In this document: positions 1 through 9,815 of the stretch, in pieces
Position numbering within the stretch: the stretch's first letter is position 1
Layout: each line of letters starts with the position of its first letter
Source: Helopsaltes ochotensis
Taxonomy: Eukaryota; Chordata; Aves; Passeriformes; Locustellidae
Length of the DNA stretch: 64,000 bases
Assembly (NCBI GenBank): GCA_013400155.1
Contig: VXBM01000779.1
Location: forward strand, 181,965 to 245,964
Direction: 5' to 3'
Notes under the pieces: generated by a model
What the model saw: only the letters and a program-made list of their open reading frames with translations
What the model was told of the DNA's origin: nothing
Databases searched by the model: none
Program-made: the position numbers and the translations under genes

Positions 1-1127
1 AAAAAGTATATAATAGAGTCAAAATAAAAAAATCAAACCCTCTTTAACTCTTTCACCTTCAAGTATCTATATCTGTTTTACTACACTCAACAACATGGAG
101 AAGTGTTTTCCACGGGAGAGACCCCACCCTGCAGCAGAGGAAGAGTGTGAGGAACCCGAAGGAGGAGGAAGCAGCAGAGACAAGTGATGAACTGTCCACA
201 GCTGCACTCCCTGCTCCCCTGAGGGTGAGGAGGTTGAGAAATCAGGAGTGAAGCTGAGCTCAGGAAGAAGGGAGGGGATGGGAGAAGGTGTTTTTAAGAG
301 GTGGGTTGATTTCTCATTACCCTACTCTGATCTGATTGGCAATAAATTAAATTAATTCCTCCAAGTGGAGCCTTGGGGAGCGTTTTGCCCATGACAATAA
401 TTGGTGAATGATCTTCTCCTGCCTTTTTCTCAACCCATGACCCTCTCTTTATGTTTTTTCTCCCTTGTCCAGCTGAGGAGGGGAGGGATGGAGCAGCTTG
501 GGCGGGAGCCTGGTGTCCAGCCCGTGCCATGAGCACAGATTGCTCTGCCTCCCATCCCTGCCCCATCGGGGCACTCTCACATCCATTCCCTGTTACCAGG
601 GAGGGTGCAGGAGCTGTAATAGGGGGTGAAGTTCCTGCAGTCTCACGAAAAGATTGCATTAATTGAGCAAATCTTTATGGATGTGGAAGTCTAAATGCCT
701 TTTCTGCCTCTAGGCTTTCTGCACAGGACTGTATATTCAGGTGAATGAAATATATGGGTGAGGCTGGGTAAGCATTTAACAAAACTGAAATCTTTAGCTA
801 AATTTGCCACCCCTGACCTCTACACACATTTATTTGGTCTAATTTTAGAAAACCATCACTTAGCAGGGCCTAGCATCAAGTTAGGATGAGATAGGGTTAA
901 GAAAACTGGTCAAGGGAAAAAAGACAGATATTTCTTCTGCTGCCCCTTGGTCTCCTTCCCCTTCTTGTAAAACACTTTTTCTTGGGTGATGAGCGAGGCA
1001 ATCAAGGAGCTGGCAGGGCTGGGTAAATATGTTTTCCTAGGAATCAGCAACAAAGACCTAAACTTTCCTCCAAGCACAGACCCCGAGGAAGCTAATTCCA
1101 GACACGGGCAGTGGGGAGGTGTCCAAC
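1..1127. other. Unique sequence, no gene seen
   Basis: This stretch is unique AT-rich sequence with a purine-rich segment at about 110-300. Open frames on either strand are short and of mixed composition with no recognisable domain, so I call no gene. A partial CR1 body may extend leftwards from the tail at 1128 but is too decayed to place. Confidence 0.6.
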
Positions 1128-1214
1128 AGGGTTGTGCTTTAGTGGTGGACTGCCAGTGGCTGGACTTGGCCTCAGAGGCTTTTTCCAACCTTAATTATTT
1201 TGGGATTCTACGGT
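1128..1214 (+). mobile_element. CR1 LINE 3' tail, decayed
   Basis: The segment reads like the last part of an avian CR1 LINE in plus orientation: a 'gtggtggact' block, then 'ggcctcagaggctttttcca' followed by 'acctt', and an ending 'gggattcta' that resembles the CR1 terminal octamer. Several positions differ from the usual CR1 end, so this is an old 5'-truncated copy. It has no coding capacity. The left edge is approximate. Confidence 0.6.
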
Positions 1215-1493
1215 ATGTGCCTTCACACAACTCAGTTCATCCCTTTTTCTTATCTCTTCTCAGTTGTTTTAAGTAAAATGCAGTTTGGGACTGAGGATTT
1301 CTGTGGCCCTGGGACTGTAACAAGTGTGGTCCTGACCCCAGACACGCAACCAACACGCAGCTTATGAGCATTTTTTCTATGGATTTACCTGGAAATGAAC
1401 CCACTTAATTCTGAAAGCTTTATCAGCTCATTTCAGCTTTCTCTAGATCACAAAGAAACCAGCAGCAGCACCTTGTAGGTGCTACCCTGGCAG

Positions 1494-1519
1494 AAAAAAA
1501 AAAAAAAAAAAGAAAAAAT
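1494..1519 (+). repeat. A-rich simple repeat
   Basis: An uninterrupted run of 18 A at 1494-1511 is followed by GAAAAAATA. No poly(A) signal or target duplication was seen around it, so it is called a simple repeat rather than a retroposon tail. Confidence 0.8.
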
Positions 1520-1768
1520 AATCTGATCTGACCCATTTTCTAGAGCAAAAGAAAAATATAGACAATTTCTTGGTGTGTTACCCAAGAAGGTACAAATCCT
1601 GTCCAAGCCCTGACTTCCCAGGCAAAAGGCTCGGAGGGTGAGCTATTAACATTTGCAGATGTGCACCTCCCTCATTATCTTACAGCCAGGCTCTCACAGT
1701 CTATTTAGTATCATTGGAGAGTTCACTGAGATGAAAATAATGACAAAAAATACTGTGACAAGATAAAG

Positions 1769-1807
1769 TACAGTGCTATAAAAATTCTCTACAGTGCTAT
1801 AAAAATT
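1769..1807 (+). repeat. 21 bp tandem duplication
   Basis: The 18-mer tacagtgctataaaaatt occurs at 1769-1786 and again, unchanged, at 1790-1807. This gives a period of 21 bp and nearly two copies. The identity of the copies indicates a recent duplication. Confidence 0.9.
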
Positions 1808-2854
1808 AGATTCTTAGCAGAAAAGAGAATGAAGAGGTAATTTAGTAAAAGTGATGGATGAACCTCGGAAGGTTCAGAATTTTAGTTCAGTGCAGTTGCT
1901 TATTCAAACCTGGGAAATTCAGGGGAATTGTCACCATCTGTGACAGCCAGTCCCCTCTGGTTCTCCCCACCTTAAAGCCGACGAAAAGAACACAAGGAAC
2001 AAGATGTGATTACAGTCTTTAGTCTACCTGGATTCCTGGGGATGGTTAATCAACTCTGATTTGACCTAAGCTGACTCTCACTTTTCCTGCAGTACATAGA
2101 TTTCCACCAGGGCAAGCAGAACCAGGTGCTGCAATGCGTGGCAGGACCTGCACAGCATCTCAGTTGGCCAAAGTATCACTTTTTGTCTGTGTCTCATTTT
2201 ATACAAAGCTATATTCATGTTTTTTATACAATTTAAACCATTTTTATATAAATTAAACCATTTTTGGTTGGTTAACAGCTTAGTAGTAAAAAAACCACCA
2301 AAAACAAAAACCAAAACCAGAATAATTTGGTAATGATATGATTGTTTGGCATTGGTAGATAAAAGCAATTTATTTTGATTCTCAAAGTGCTAAGAACTAA
2401 GTATCTTTATGGCCTCTTTATAACTGGGGAAAAATTAATCCTGGAGAGTGAAATAACGAACCACGGTCAACATAAGGATGGGTGTTACAAACAGGAAAAA
2501 AACTCAGGTCTGCCAAACCCAGGAGTTCACTTCCATGAGGGATGTTGTACCTGTTTTATTCCATGAAGGGCCATATTTCCCACATGTGACCGTGTTTTCC
2601 CCAGGCATTTGTATCAGCAGAAGGGTTTGGAGTGCAGACCCTGGGGCCACACAAGCACTCACAGCAATTGGCTGAGCTACTCGAGCCAAAAGTTACACAA
2701 ATTCTGTGAAACAAAACTGCTCCAGCACTTCACTGAGCTTCTGCCTGGCTGAGGGCTTTTGCCTCTAAGCAGCTAAAACCTGACATCTGTCTCCACAAGG
2801 CCAAATTTCCAGTGGTACTGTTGTTCAGAATTTCTTAATACCTTAAAAAAAAAT

Positions 2855-2880
2855 AAAATATATATACACACACATAACTA
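2855..2880 (+). repeat. AT/AC microsatellite
   Basis: Alternating AT followed by AC dinucleotides (atatatatacacacacat) immediately after an A-rich run. Short, interrupted simple-sequence repeat. Confidence 0.7.
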
Positions 2881-4415
2881 CATATTTCTATGTCTATAGA
2901 GATAATCAGTCTGGTCATGTCGAAACCTGTTAATTTGGTTGTTTCTGGTCCTCACCTGGCCACTGAGAGGCTTTCCAGCTTCCCAGTGAAGATGAAAGGT
3001 GGGGTTTCTTTAGATATTGCGTGTAACAGATGTGAAGCTGCAGAGCTGAACCCAAAACGGCGACGCTCCTCATGTGGGATGGTTGTGGTTTGCTCTTGGC
3101 ACCCACAGCACCCATGAAAAGCCTTTTTTTCTTTAGGCCAACGTTTCGTGCTCTGCTCAGCTGGCTGACCGTGCTAAATAATACCTTCCTGTTTCTCAGA
3201 GGGTCAGTAAACCAGACTGGAATGGGTTTTATTTGCTGCTGGCTTTAAAACCTAACCCTTGATAGTTCTCTTTAACTGTATTTTTGTTTACCCTGACTGA
3301 AGGAACCTTGCATACTGCTGGATGTGCAGTGAGATGATCATTTTTTGAAGCAGATCAGGCAAGAGCAGGGGGTGCCAGTGGCCTTCCCTCTCTCCATCCT
3401 GGGATTTGGCTCAGGAGAGGAGTTATTCAAGGCAGCTCTCCCCACCCCACCTTCTCGGTGCCCCTTCAGAGAATGTTCTCTCCTTTTGTCATTTTCCCCT
3501 CACACTTTTCTGATTGGACACGTTATTTATGGGCTGTGATCTACTGTATTTTTGAATTGATTTTGTGTTCAGCTATTGTAAAGCATTCTTGTGGACCAGT
3601 ACCTCAGGGTGATATATTTTTTTCCTTTTGCAGATCTTCTGACTTACCTTTTCCTCCCTGAGTTTCCTATTCTTTGCCACTTGTTTTCCTATTTGTTCCA
3701 CAGTGGAGTGGAAAATTCAGCCAATCTCCTTAGGAAATAAAACCTCATTAGAAAATGATAAGAACTAAAGCGCATTCATTTTAATGAGACAATTACATTA
3801 ATTTGCTTATGGCTAGTAATAAAGAATGAGAAAACCTTTTCATTTTGTGCCTTTTTTTTTTTCCCCTGTTGTGCCACTGGCCTGAAATTTCATTCCAAAG
3901 GCCCCTGATAAGAGCTCACAGGATTTCTGGGGATGTGCTGCTGGTAACCACCAGGAAGGTGGAGATGGATGGCTCTCCATCTGCACTTCCACTGTTCTCC
4001 CCAGGAAAAACCTCCCATGGCAGAGAGGTGTGGGTGAGTTGGATGCTGATATAATGTCCCAAAGATTACAAATAATGCAGAAGACAGCAATTTTAGGACC
4101 TATAATGTACACATCAGATGGCATAACATGTTTGAGAAATCCTCATGATCCATTTGTTGTGGTAGGAACTGCCACTGACCTGTTACTCAGAAGCTGGAAA
4201 GCATTTGTTAAGGGTTTTAGGCAAACAGATAAGGACTTCAGTTGGTGGTGGAATGAGAAAACAAAATTTATACTCCAGGAAACTCACAATTTTCTTTAAG
4301 AAACACGAGCACAGAAGCAACAAGAGGTGAGGCTGCTTCTGCAGGGCAGATTCAGCACCAGCTTTAGCTCCTCCTCACACCTTGCATGTCTCACTGAAAG
4401 CATTATGAAAGACAA

Positions 4416-4455
4416 TCAAACCGTACACTTTGCATTCAAACTGTACATTTTGCTC
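4416..4455 (+). repeat. Imperfect 20 bp tandem duplication
   Basis: Two adjacent copies begin tcaaaccgtacactttgc (4416) and tcaaactgtacattttgc (4436). They differ at a few positions, mainly C/T transitions, consistent with an older local duplication. Confidence 0.75.
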
Positions 4456-7400
4456 TAGCCAAGAGGCAGAATCTTGGAGGTTTGCTGTTAATGCCTTTAA
4501 TTAATAAGGAATGGGGATGGTGAGTGGCCCATTCAGCAGGATGAGGATGGGTAACTGCTGTCCCTGCCTCACCACAAGGACTTCTGGAAGGCTCTGGCTG
4601 CTCCATGGCTTGTCGGGGAGCACAAATGAAGATGTGGAAAATAAAAGAAAGAAAGGTGCGGACAGCCATGTAGAAAGAACAAGTATTTGAGAAGCAGAAC
4701 TTACACAGTTCCTGATGCTCCCCAGAGAGAGAGATACCTCTCTGCTTGGTTGTAGCATGGTTATTTTCCTCTGACCTTTGTTCTGCCTGACTCAGAGCTG
4801 CTTGAGGGGCCTCTCCACAGCACAGCTTGGACCTATGAAGACAAAAATAGAAACAGCAGATTTCTAGGTCACTTCTCTTTGGGTGCCTCAAAGCTCTTTT
4901 GGGTCCTTAATGGCAGCCCCAAACAGACCCGACACGTCTGTGTCTGCTGCAGGAGCTGAGCTCTGGGGCCGGCCTGGCTGCTGCGATCCTTCTCTTCAGA
5001 GGGAGGCCCCGCACCTCACCCATGAGTGAGGACTGTTCAGCTCAGCAAGAACCACGCAGGACACTCGATGAGGAGAAGGACCCAAAAAGGGCCTTTTGTT
5101 TATTCTTTCTTTCTTAAGTAGACCTCAGATCCATGCCAGGGATTGGATGAGAAGGTGAACACCTCTCCTCTCCACTGGCCCAGCTGACGCTCAGTCAGTA
5201 CAATTTGCATCCAAAGGTATGTGATGTTTACCAATCCATTCCCCAAACAAACCCTATCTTACAGATACACCAGCGTGAGAACGGCAAAGCACTGCCTAAA
5301 CATTGAGGATTCTGACTCCATTCTAACAGCTAAGAAACACATCAGAAAGGCTGCAAAAATCAGGGCAACACATGAGGATGATGGAGCTGATGCCGCAAAA
5401 CTTCTCTGTTCTCAGTCTGAAGAAGAAGATCAGCAGTGAATCTGGACAGACAAAGTGGATTTTATGACTCTTGTGGCTGCATGTTGCTGGTACTGAGGGG
5501 GCAGCTCTGTACAGGCCTTTGAGTTTGCTCGGGTTTGGCCTGGGTGCACAGCAGGCGCTGAGAACAGAGGCCGCACTCTTTATCCCAGGATTTTTATCAT
5601 TTTATCAGGTCCTATTTATTTTCAAGCATCTGTTCAACCTTTCATGCAAGATGAAAACAATAGCTTCAGCTGCCTTCTACCTGAGCGCTGGAGGAGTTCA
5701 AGCTGATACTCACATCAAAGCGCTCGGCATATTTATCATTCCTGATTCCGTAATAAGCAGCGGCGTCTGACAGATGCACAAAAGCACCACAGTTTCCACT
5801 TGGACCTTACAATGGCAGCAAATGACTTCAAACCAGGATTAAAGGCTCGCTCAGGAAATGCTGAGCATTTTCCTGGCTGAATAATTGCGATCTCCTCGCA
5901 GCTTGGGTTGCTGGCAGTGCCCACGCTGCACCCGGAGCTCGGGAGCACAGGGGATGCTTTGGGAGCTGCTGCTGCTGCTGGAGGTTGGCTTTGGCGGGAG
6001 CAGGAATTCACCCATGGCTCTTCTCAGGCACTTTATCAAGCGACACACAATCAGTTTGATTTGGAATTTTTTGGATGCGATAAAGATGTATTTCCTTGCG
6101 GGCCTGCCCCACCCTTATTCTAAGGAATAAATCTTTTCGTTTACCAGAAAGCAAAACTTGCTCTGCAGTTAAAGATTTTGTTTAAGAGAAAAAAAACCAT
6201 ACCATAAGTAAAGTAAAAACAAAATCTGAATTAATCTATAGGGGTGCAATTCCTCCTTAGTTTTTCTCAGGAAAAACTTGTATCATTGACAGCCCCAAAA
6301 GTAAGGAAGTGAGAATATGGAACAACTTGACATTATTTAATACGTGGAAAAAGCTGTTAGAAGAAAATTATTCAGTTTGCTGAGAGAGACACCTAATCAT
6401 CCTTACAAGTGTGTCAGATGCATTATTTTTTTCTTACCATTTTTGAACCATCGCATAAATTTTTTATTGGAAGGGCTGCCTTATGCTATGTGAGAAATCA
6501 AGAGCATTGGCCATAAAACTCCAAACACAGCCAGGAACAAGAAAACTCAATGCTTACTGAGAAATTGTAATTCCACTATGGAAGATTTGCACGTAGGCAA
6601 AGATATTACATGTTTTACTCAAAGTAAGAGTATAGGCACATACTGATTTTAAAAGACAATTAAAACCACTTTAATTAGCATTAAGTAAGATTTTTTTGGT
6701 GTGGTTTAAGTAAGCAATAATCTCATTTTAGGTCATCCGATGTAGGGAGAGATGCTTCATAAAGAAACTGGTTTGCTTAAAATATGTTTTTGACGTGATT
6801 ATGGGAATTGGCTGGAATAAAGCACTTGGCAAAATTTAAAACATCTTTAATAGTGAGTAGTAATCTCTCCACCAGTATGGAGTAGATGCTTGCTTTGGAT
6901 TGTAGTTTGGAATCATCTACAAATCAGTAAAATGATAAAATACAGTCTCTAAATTGATCCTTTTAAGACACAATTTCCATTATGGTCTCATGCCTGGCAA
7001 AATTTCTCTCAAACAATAGCATATCAGTATTAGCATGTTCAATTATAGACCTTCCTACAACACCACAGCTACTAGGAGTCCCCAAGGGCTAAAATGGTTC
7101 TTTTCCAGAAAGCTGTGTATTTTTATGTTTAAATAATCCATAAAGACTTTCCCTGTTGAGAAGTTCAGAAAGACTGTTCTGAACGCTTCATTGCAGGGCT
7201 TGGGGCTGTAGGATAGAATGCAAATCCTGGCAGTGGGTCCCTGTGTCAGCTCTGGGTGATGCTTTTGGGGCTTCACTTTGACTGTCAGGGTGTGGCTCTG
7301 ATTTACCTGTCATTTTATAGCCTTGAGTCCCTTAGTGCAGCTTTAGCAAAGGATTTGAACTTCCTCAAGGAGCCACGCTCAGGGAGATCTGGGGATCCAA

Positions 7401-7553
7401 GGGTGCAGAGTGCTGGTGGCAGAGCTGGGCCATCTCCAGCAGAGACCAGCTCACATTTCAGTGATGATTTGGTGAGTTTCTGGTGATGCTCTGCCCTGTG
7501 AAAAACGGGATATTGATAAAAACAGTGCCCTGGTTTGGGGCAGGAATATGACA

Positions 7554-7574
7554 CATGGACAGCACCTGTCCATG
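7554..7574 (+). other. Perfect hairpin-forming inverted repeat
   Basis: catggacag (7554-7562) and ctgtccatg (7566-7574) are perfect reverse complements separated by the 3 bp loop cac. It lies about 50 bp outside the CR1 insertion that starts at 7631. There is no T-run after it, and a terminator meaning is not expected in a vertebrate genome. Function unknown. Confidence 0.8.
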
Positions 7575-7616
7575 AGTTTCCCCAAGTACTCCCGTGTATG
7601 TGCTTAAAGTTAAAAT

Positions 7617-7626
7617 ACATCCATGG
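7617..7626 (+). repeat. Left copy of 10 bp direct repeat flanking CR1
   Basis: acatccatgg at 7617-7626 recurs at 8261-8270 and brackets the CR1 copy. The placement, just beyond the CR1 3' terminus, makes it a candidate target-site duplication. CR1 insertions often have short or no target duplications, so chance is possible. Confidence 0.5.
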
Positions 7627-7630
7627 AAAA

Positions 7631-8260
7631 ATCATAGAATTACAGGGTAGTTTGGGCTGGAAGGGACCTTAAATTCACCTAATTCCACTCTTGCCACTGA
7701 CAGGGACACCTTCCACAATTCCAGGTTGCTCCAAGCCCCAATGTCCAACCTGGCCTTGGGCACTTCCAGGGATCCAGGGGCAGCCACAGCTGCTCTGGGC
7801 ACCCTGTGCCAGGGTTTCACCACCCACACAGGGAAGAATTTCTTCCTGATATCCCATCTAACTGTCTTATCTAGCTGTCTTATCTATCTCTATCCAATTC
7901 CCTGGCAGTGGAAGCCATTTTCTGTGTCCTGTCCCTCCATCCCTTGTCCCAAGTCCCTCTCCAGCTCTCCTTTAGGCACTAAAGGGGCTCTGAGATCTTT
8001 CCAGAGCCTTTTCTTCTCCAGATGAATACCTGCTCTCACAGTCTGGCTCCAAAGCAGAGGGGCTGCAGCCCTTGGAGCACCTTCATGGTCTCCTCTGGAC
8101 CACTGCAACAGGTCCACGTCCTCCTGATGCTGGAAGCCAAGGGATGGACACAGCACAGCAGAAGGGGAGAATCCCGTCCCTTGACCTGCTGGTCCCACTG
8201 CTCCTGATACAGCCCAGGACGTGGTACAAAATTAAAATTAAACACATTATACATTGTAAA
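7631..8260 (-). mobile_element. CR1 LINE, 3' part, minus orientation
   Basis: Reading the minus strand, the element ends with the avian CR1 tail (AATTCTATGATT at its 3' end, 7631-7642). It is preceded by the usual blocks for ground-state avian CR1: a 'GGGCTGGAA' region near 7650, the 'GGCCAGGTTGGACATTGGGG' region near 7750, the 'GATCCCTGGAAGTGCC' block near 7770, and a 'CAGGGTGCCCAGAGCAGCTG' block near 7800. Upstream, 7900-8225 matches the region just before the CR1 3' UTR. It is 5'-truncated and no reverse-transcriptase frame is present. The boundary at 8225-8260 is not sharp. A 10 bp direct repeat flanks it, which would support a clean insertion. Confidence 0.9.
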
Positions 8261-8270
8261 ACATCCATGG
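8261..8270 (+). repeat. Right copy of 10 bp direct repeat flanking CR1
   Basis: Identical to 7617-7626 (acatccatgg). If it is the right-hand target duplication, the CR1 insertion spans 7627-8260. Confidence 0.5.
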
Positions 8271-9030
8271 AGCAACCTGTGCCCATGTGCTTAAAATTAA
8301 GCACACGCTGAAGATTTTGCTGGCTTGGGTCATCCTGAGTTGCTCAAGGTTAAGGAACAATTGGACCCCAGGATTCCATAGGACGCAGGAGTCCCCAGTC
8401 CCACGGCCAGCCTTTGCCTCCAACACGAGGCAACTGGAAGCAGAGTCATCTGCTGTGTTTGGTAAATGTTCTCTCCAGGTTTGGGTTTTTTCTGATAGGC
8501 TTAAACAACAACAGAACAACTCATCCTGATAGAAGCTGCTTGTTTTCTTTTCTATGAGTTCTTCCTAACTTGCTTAAATTTGCAATTCTAAACAATTCTC
8601 TATCGTGCTCCCAAATTCCAACCTGATATTAAATTATTAAGGAGGTGTTTTTGAAATATCTTATCTTGACATGTATCTCCTGAGCCAAATGACCTCAGGC
8701 ACTGTTCCTAATTAATTTCTTAAAGAAAAAAAAAAAGGCAAAAAGAAAAGCTGGCAAGAGGTACAGGCAGTGACCCTTCCCAAAGTCCTCCAGAGTGTGC
8801 TGGGCTGCTCCCTGACTGGGGCTGGAGGAGAGGGAGAACTGCTCTGACATTTCCCCAGGGATTCATCTCCTTCTGCCACCACTCACTGTGCCAGTGGCAG
8901 AGCTTGGACACTTCACCCATCTGATGCCAGGAGCAAAGGCAACTCTCCCAAACACCCACTGGGGCAATAACCAAACATGAAATTAAAAGCGCTTTTTTTT
9001 TTTTAAGATTAAAAACCACTGAAACAAAGA
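8271..9030. other. Unique sequence, no gene seen
   Basis: Mixed-composition unique sequence between the CR1 copy and a pyrimidine tract. Frames here are short and unrecognised. It includes a T-run at 8993-9004. Confidence 0.55.
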
Positions 9031-9033
9031 CCC

Positions 9034-9062
9034 TTTTTTTTTTTCTTTCTTTCTTTCTTTTA
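9034..9062 (+). repeat. Pyrimidine tract, poly-T then (CTTT)n
   Basis: A run of 11 T (9034-9044) is followed by four CTTT units. Low-complexity sequence with strand asymmetry. Confidence 0.85.
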
Positions 9063-9600
9063 AACAATATATTCTGAGAGAATGAGAGATTAAGTTTGAG
9101 GAGTCACTTCCAATCAGAAAGCCACCATTTAATTACAACACACAGGAAATTACAGAGTGAATGGCCGGGACAGTGATAAGAGACTGACACCGGAGGATGA
9201 CAGGTACTGAAATCCGACCACTTCATCACAAAGCTACTTATCACAAGAGCCTGTCTGGAAGGCTGACAATCTGATTGTACTGTCAACTCAATTCATAATT
9301 AATATATTTATCAAATTAATTACTGAAAAAATCTCACTGGTGCTCGCCATAAAACAGTGGCTAAATTCATTGCCTGTTGGCTTCGTTTACTGCTAATAAC
9401 TGTGCTGTCAGTTTAATGAGGGCAGTGAGTGGGCCCTGTTTTAGCTGCATGACAGACAAATTGCCCTCTTATATAGAATGATACAGAGAATTTAAGAGAA
9501 GAAAAGAAATATATCATTGTTTGGTGACAGCCACAATCGGAGCCTTGTCTCGGAAACTTAGCATCAGCTCAAACGTACATGAAAGGGAGGTTGGGAATTC
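9063..9600. promoter_or_regulatory. Candidate conserved noncoding element
   Basis: The sequence is free of recognisable repeats and rich in homeodomain-type cores, including ataattaat (9295-9303) and attaatta (9315-9322), with neighbouring segments of the AT-balanced kind seen in vertebrate CNEs (for example around 9360-9470). Frames are interrupted. The regulatory call is inference from composition and motif density only. An alignment to chicken, zebra finch and a mammal would decide it. Confidence 0.3.
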
Positions 9601-9654
9601 CTTTGTCAGCTAAATAAATACTTTATGAAATCCTGACTGATCCCTTCATCTGAA

Positions 9655-9815
9655 ATGACCTCGCGGCACCGCGTGGAGCTCTCAGTAATTCCCCGTCGAT
9701 TCCAAAGGCCTGAGAGGAGTTTGCTGTCGGACAGCAGGCGGGAATCCTGGTGCGCGCCCGAGCCGCGCGAGCGCAGCGCCGATTCCCGGCCGCCTGGGCA
9801 AGCGGGAGACCCCAG
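9655..9815. promoter_or_regulatory. Small CpG-rich islet
   Basis: About 18 CpG dinucleotides fall in roughly 150 bp, in a window that is otherwise strongly CpG-depleted; the densest part reads gcgcgcccgagccgcgcgag near 9752. Such islets mark unmethylated promoters, enhancers or CNEs. It is shorter than a typical CpG island. No TATA box, start codon with a recognisable product, or donor site can be tied to it. Overlapping frames are arginine/alanine-rich, as GC-rich DNA gives by chance. Confidence 0.5.

Larger units (their letters stand above)
1215..7553. other. Unique sequence with small duplications, no gene seen
   Basis: About 6.3 kb without a supportable gene. It holds an A-run at 1494-1511, short duplications at 1769-1807 and 4416-4455, a small AT/AC microsatellite at about 2855-2880, and otherwise unique AT-rich sequence. 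Several short segments have splice-like edges (5184-5216 plus, 5714-5766 minus, 6438-6485 minus) but are too short to support as exons on sequence alone. The longest ATG frame here (4436-4891, minus, 151 codons) matches nothing I recognise. Confidence 0.55.

Noticed and set aside
3645..3730. Minus-strand segment ending in the strong donor gaaaag/gtaagt near 3646
   Set aside because: All three frames between the nearest acceptor and the donor contain stops, so it is not coding. A noncoding exon cannot be shown.
4436..4891. 151-codon minus-strand frame
   Set aside because: No recognisable domain, mixed composition, no splice or poly(A) context. Length is what chance allows in 64 kb.
5184..5216. 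33 bp plus-strand microexon-like segment ending ccaaag/gtatgt
   Set aside because: Edges are good and it is open, but 11 codons carry no evidence without transcript data.
7890..8275. Overlapping 60-100 codon frames on both strands
   Set aside because: They are translations of the CR1 3' region, not host genes. They do not form a reverse-transcriptase domain.
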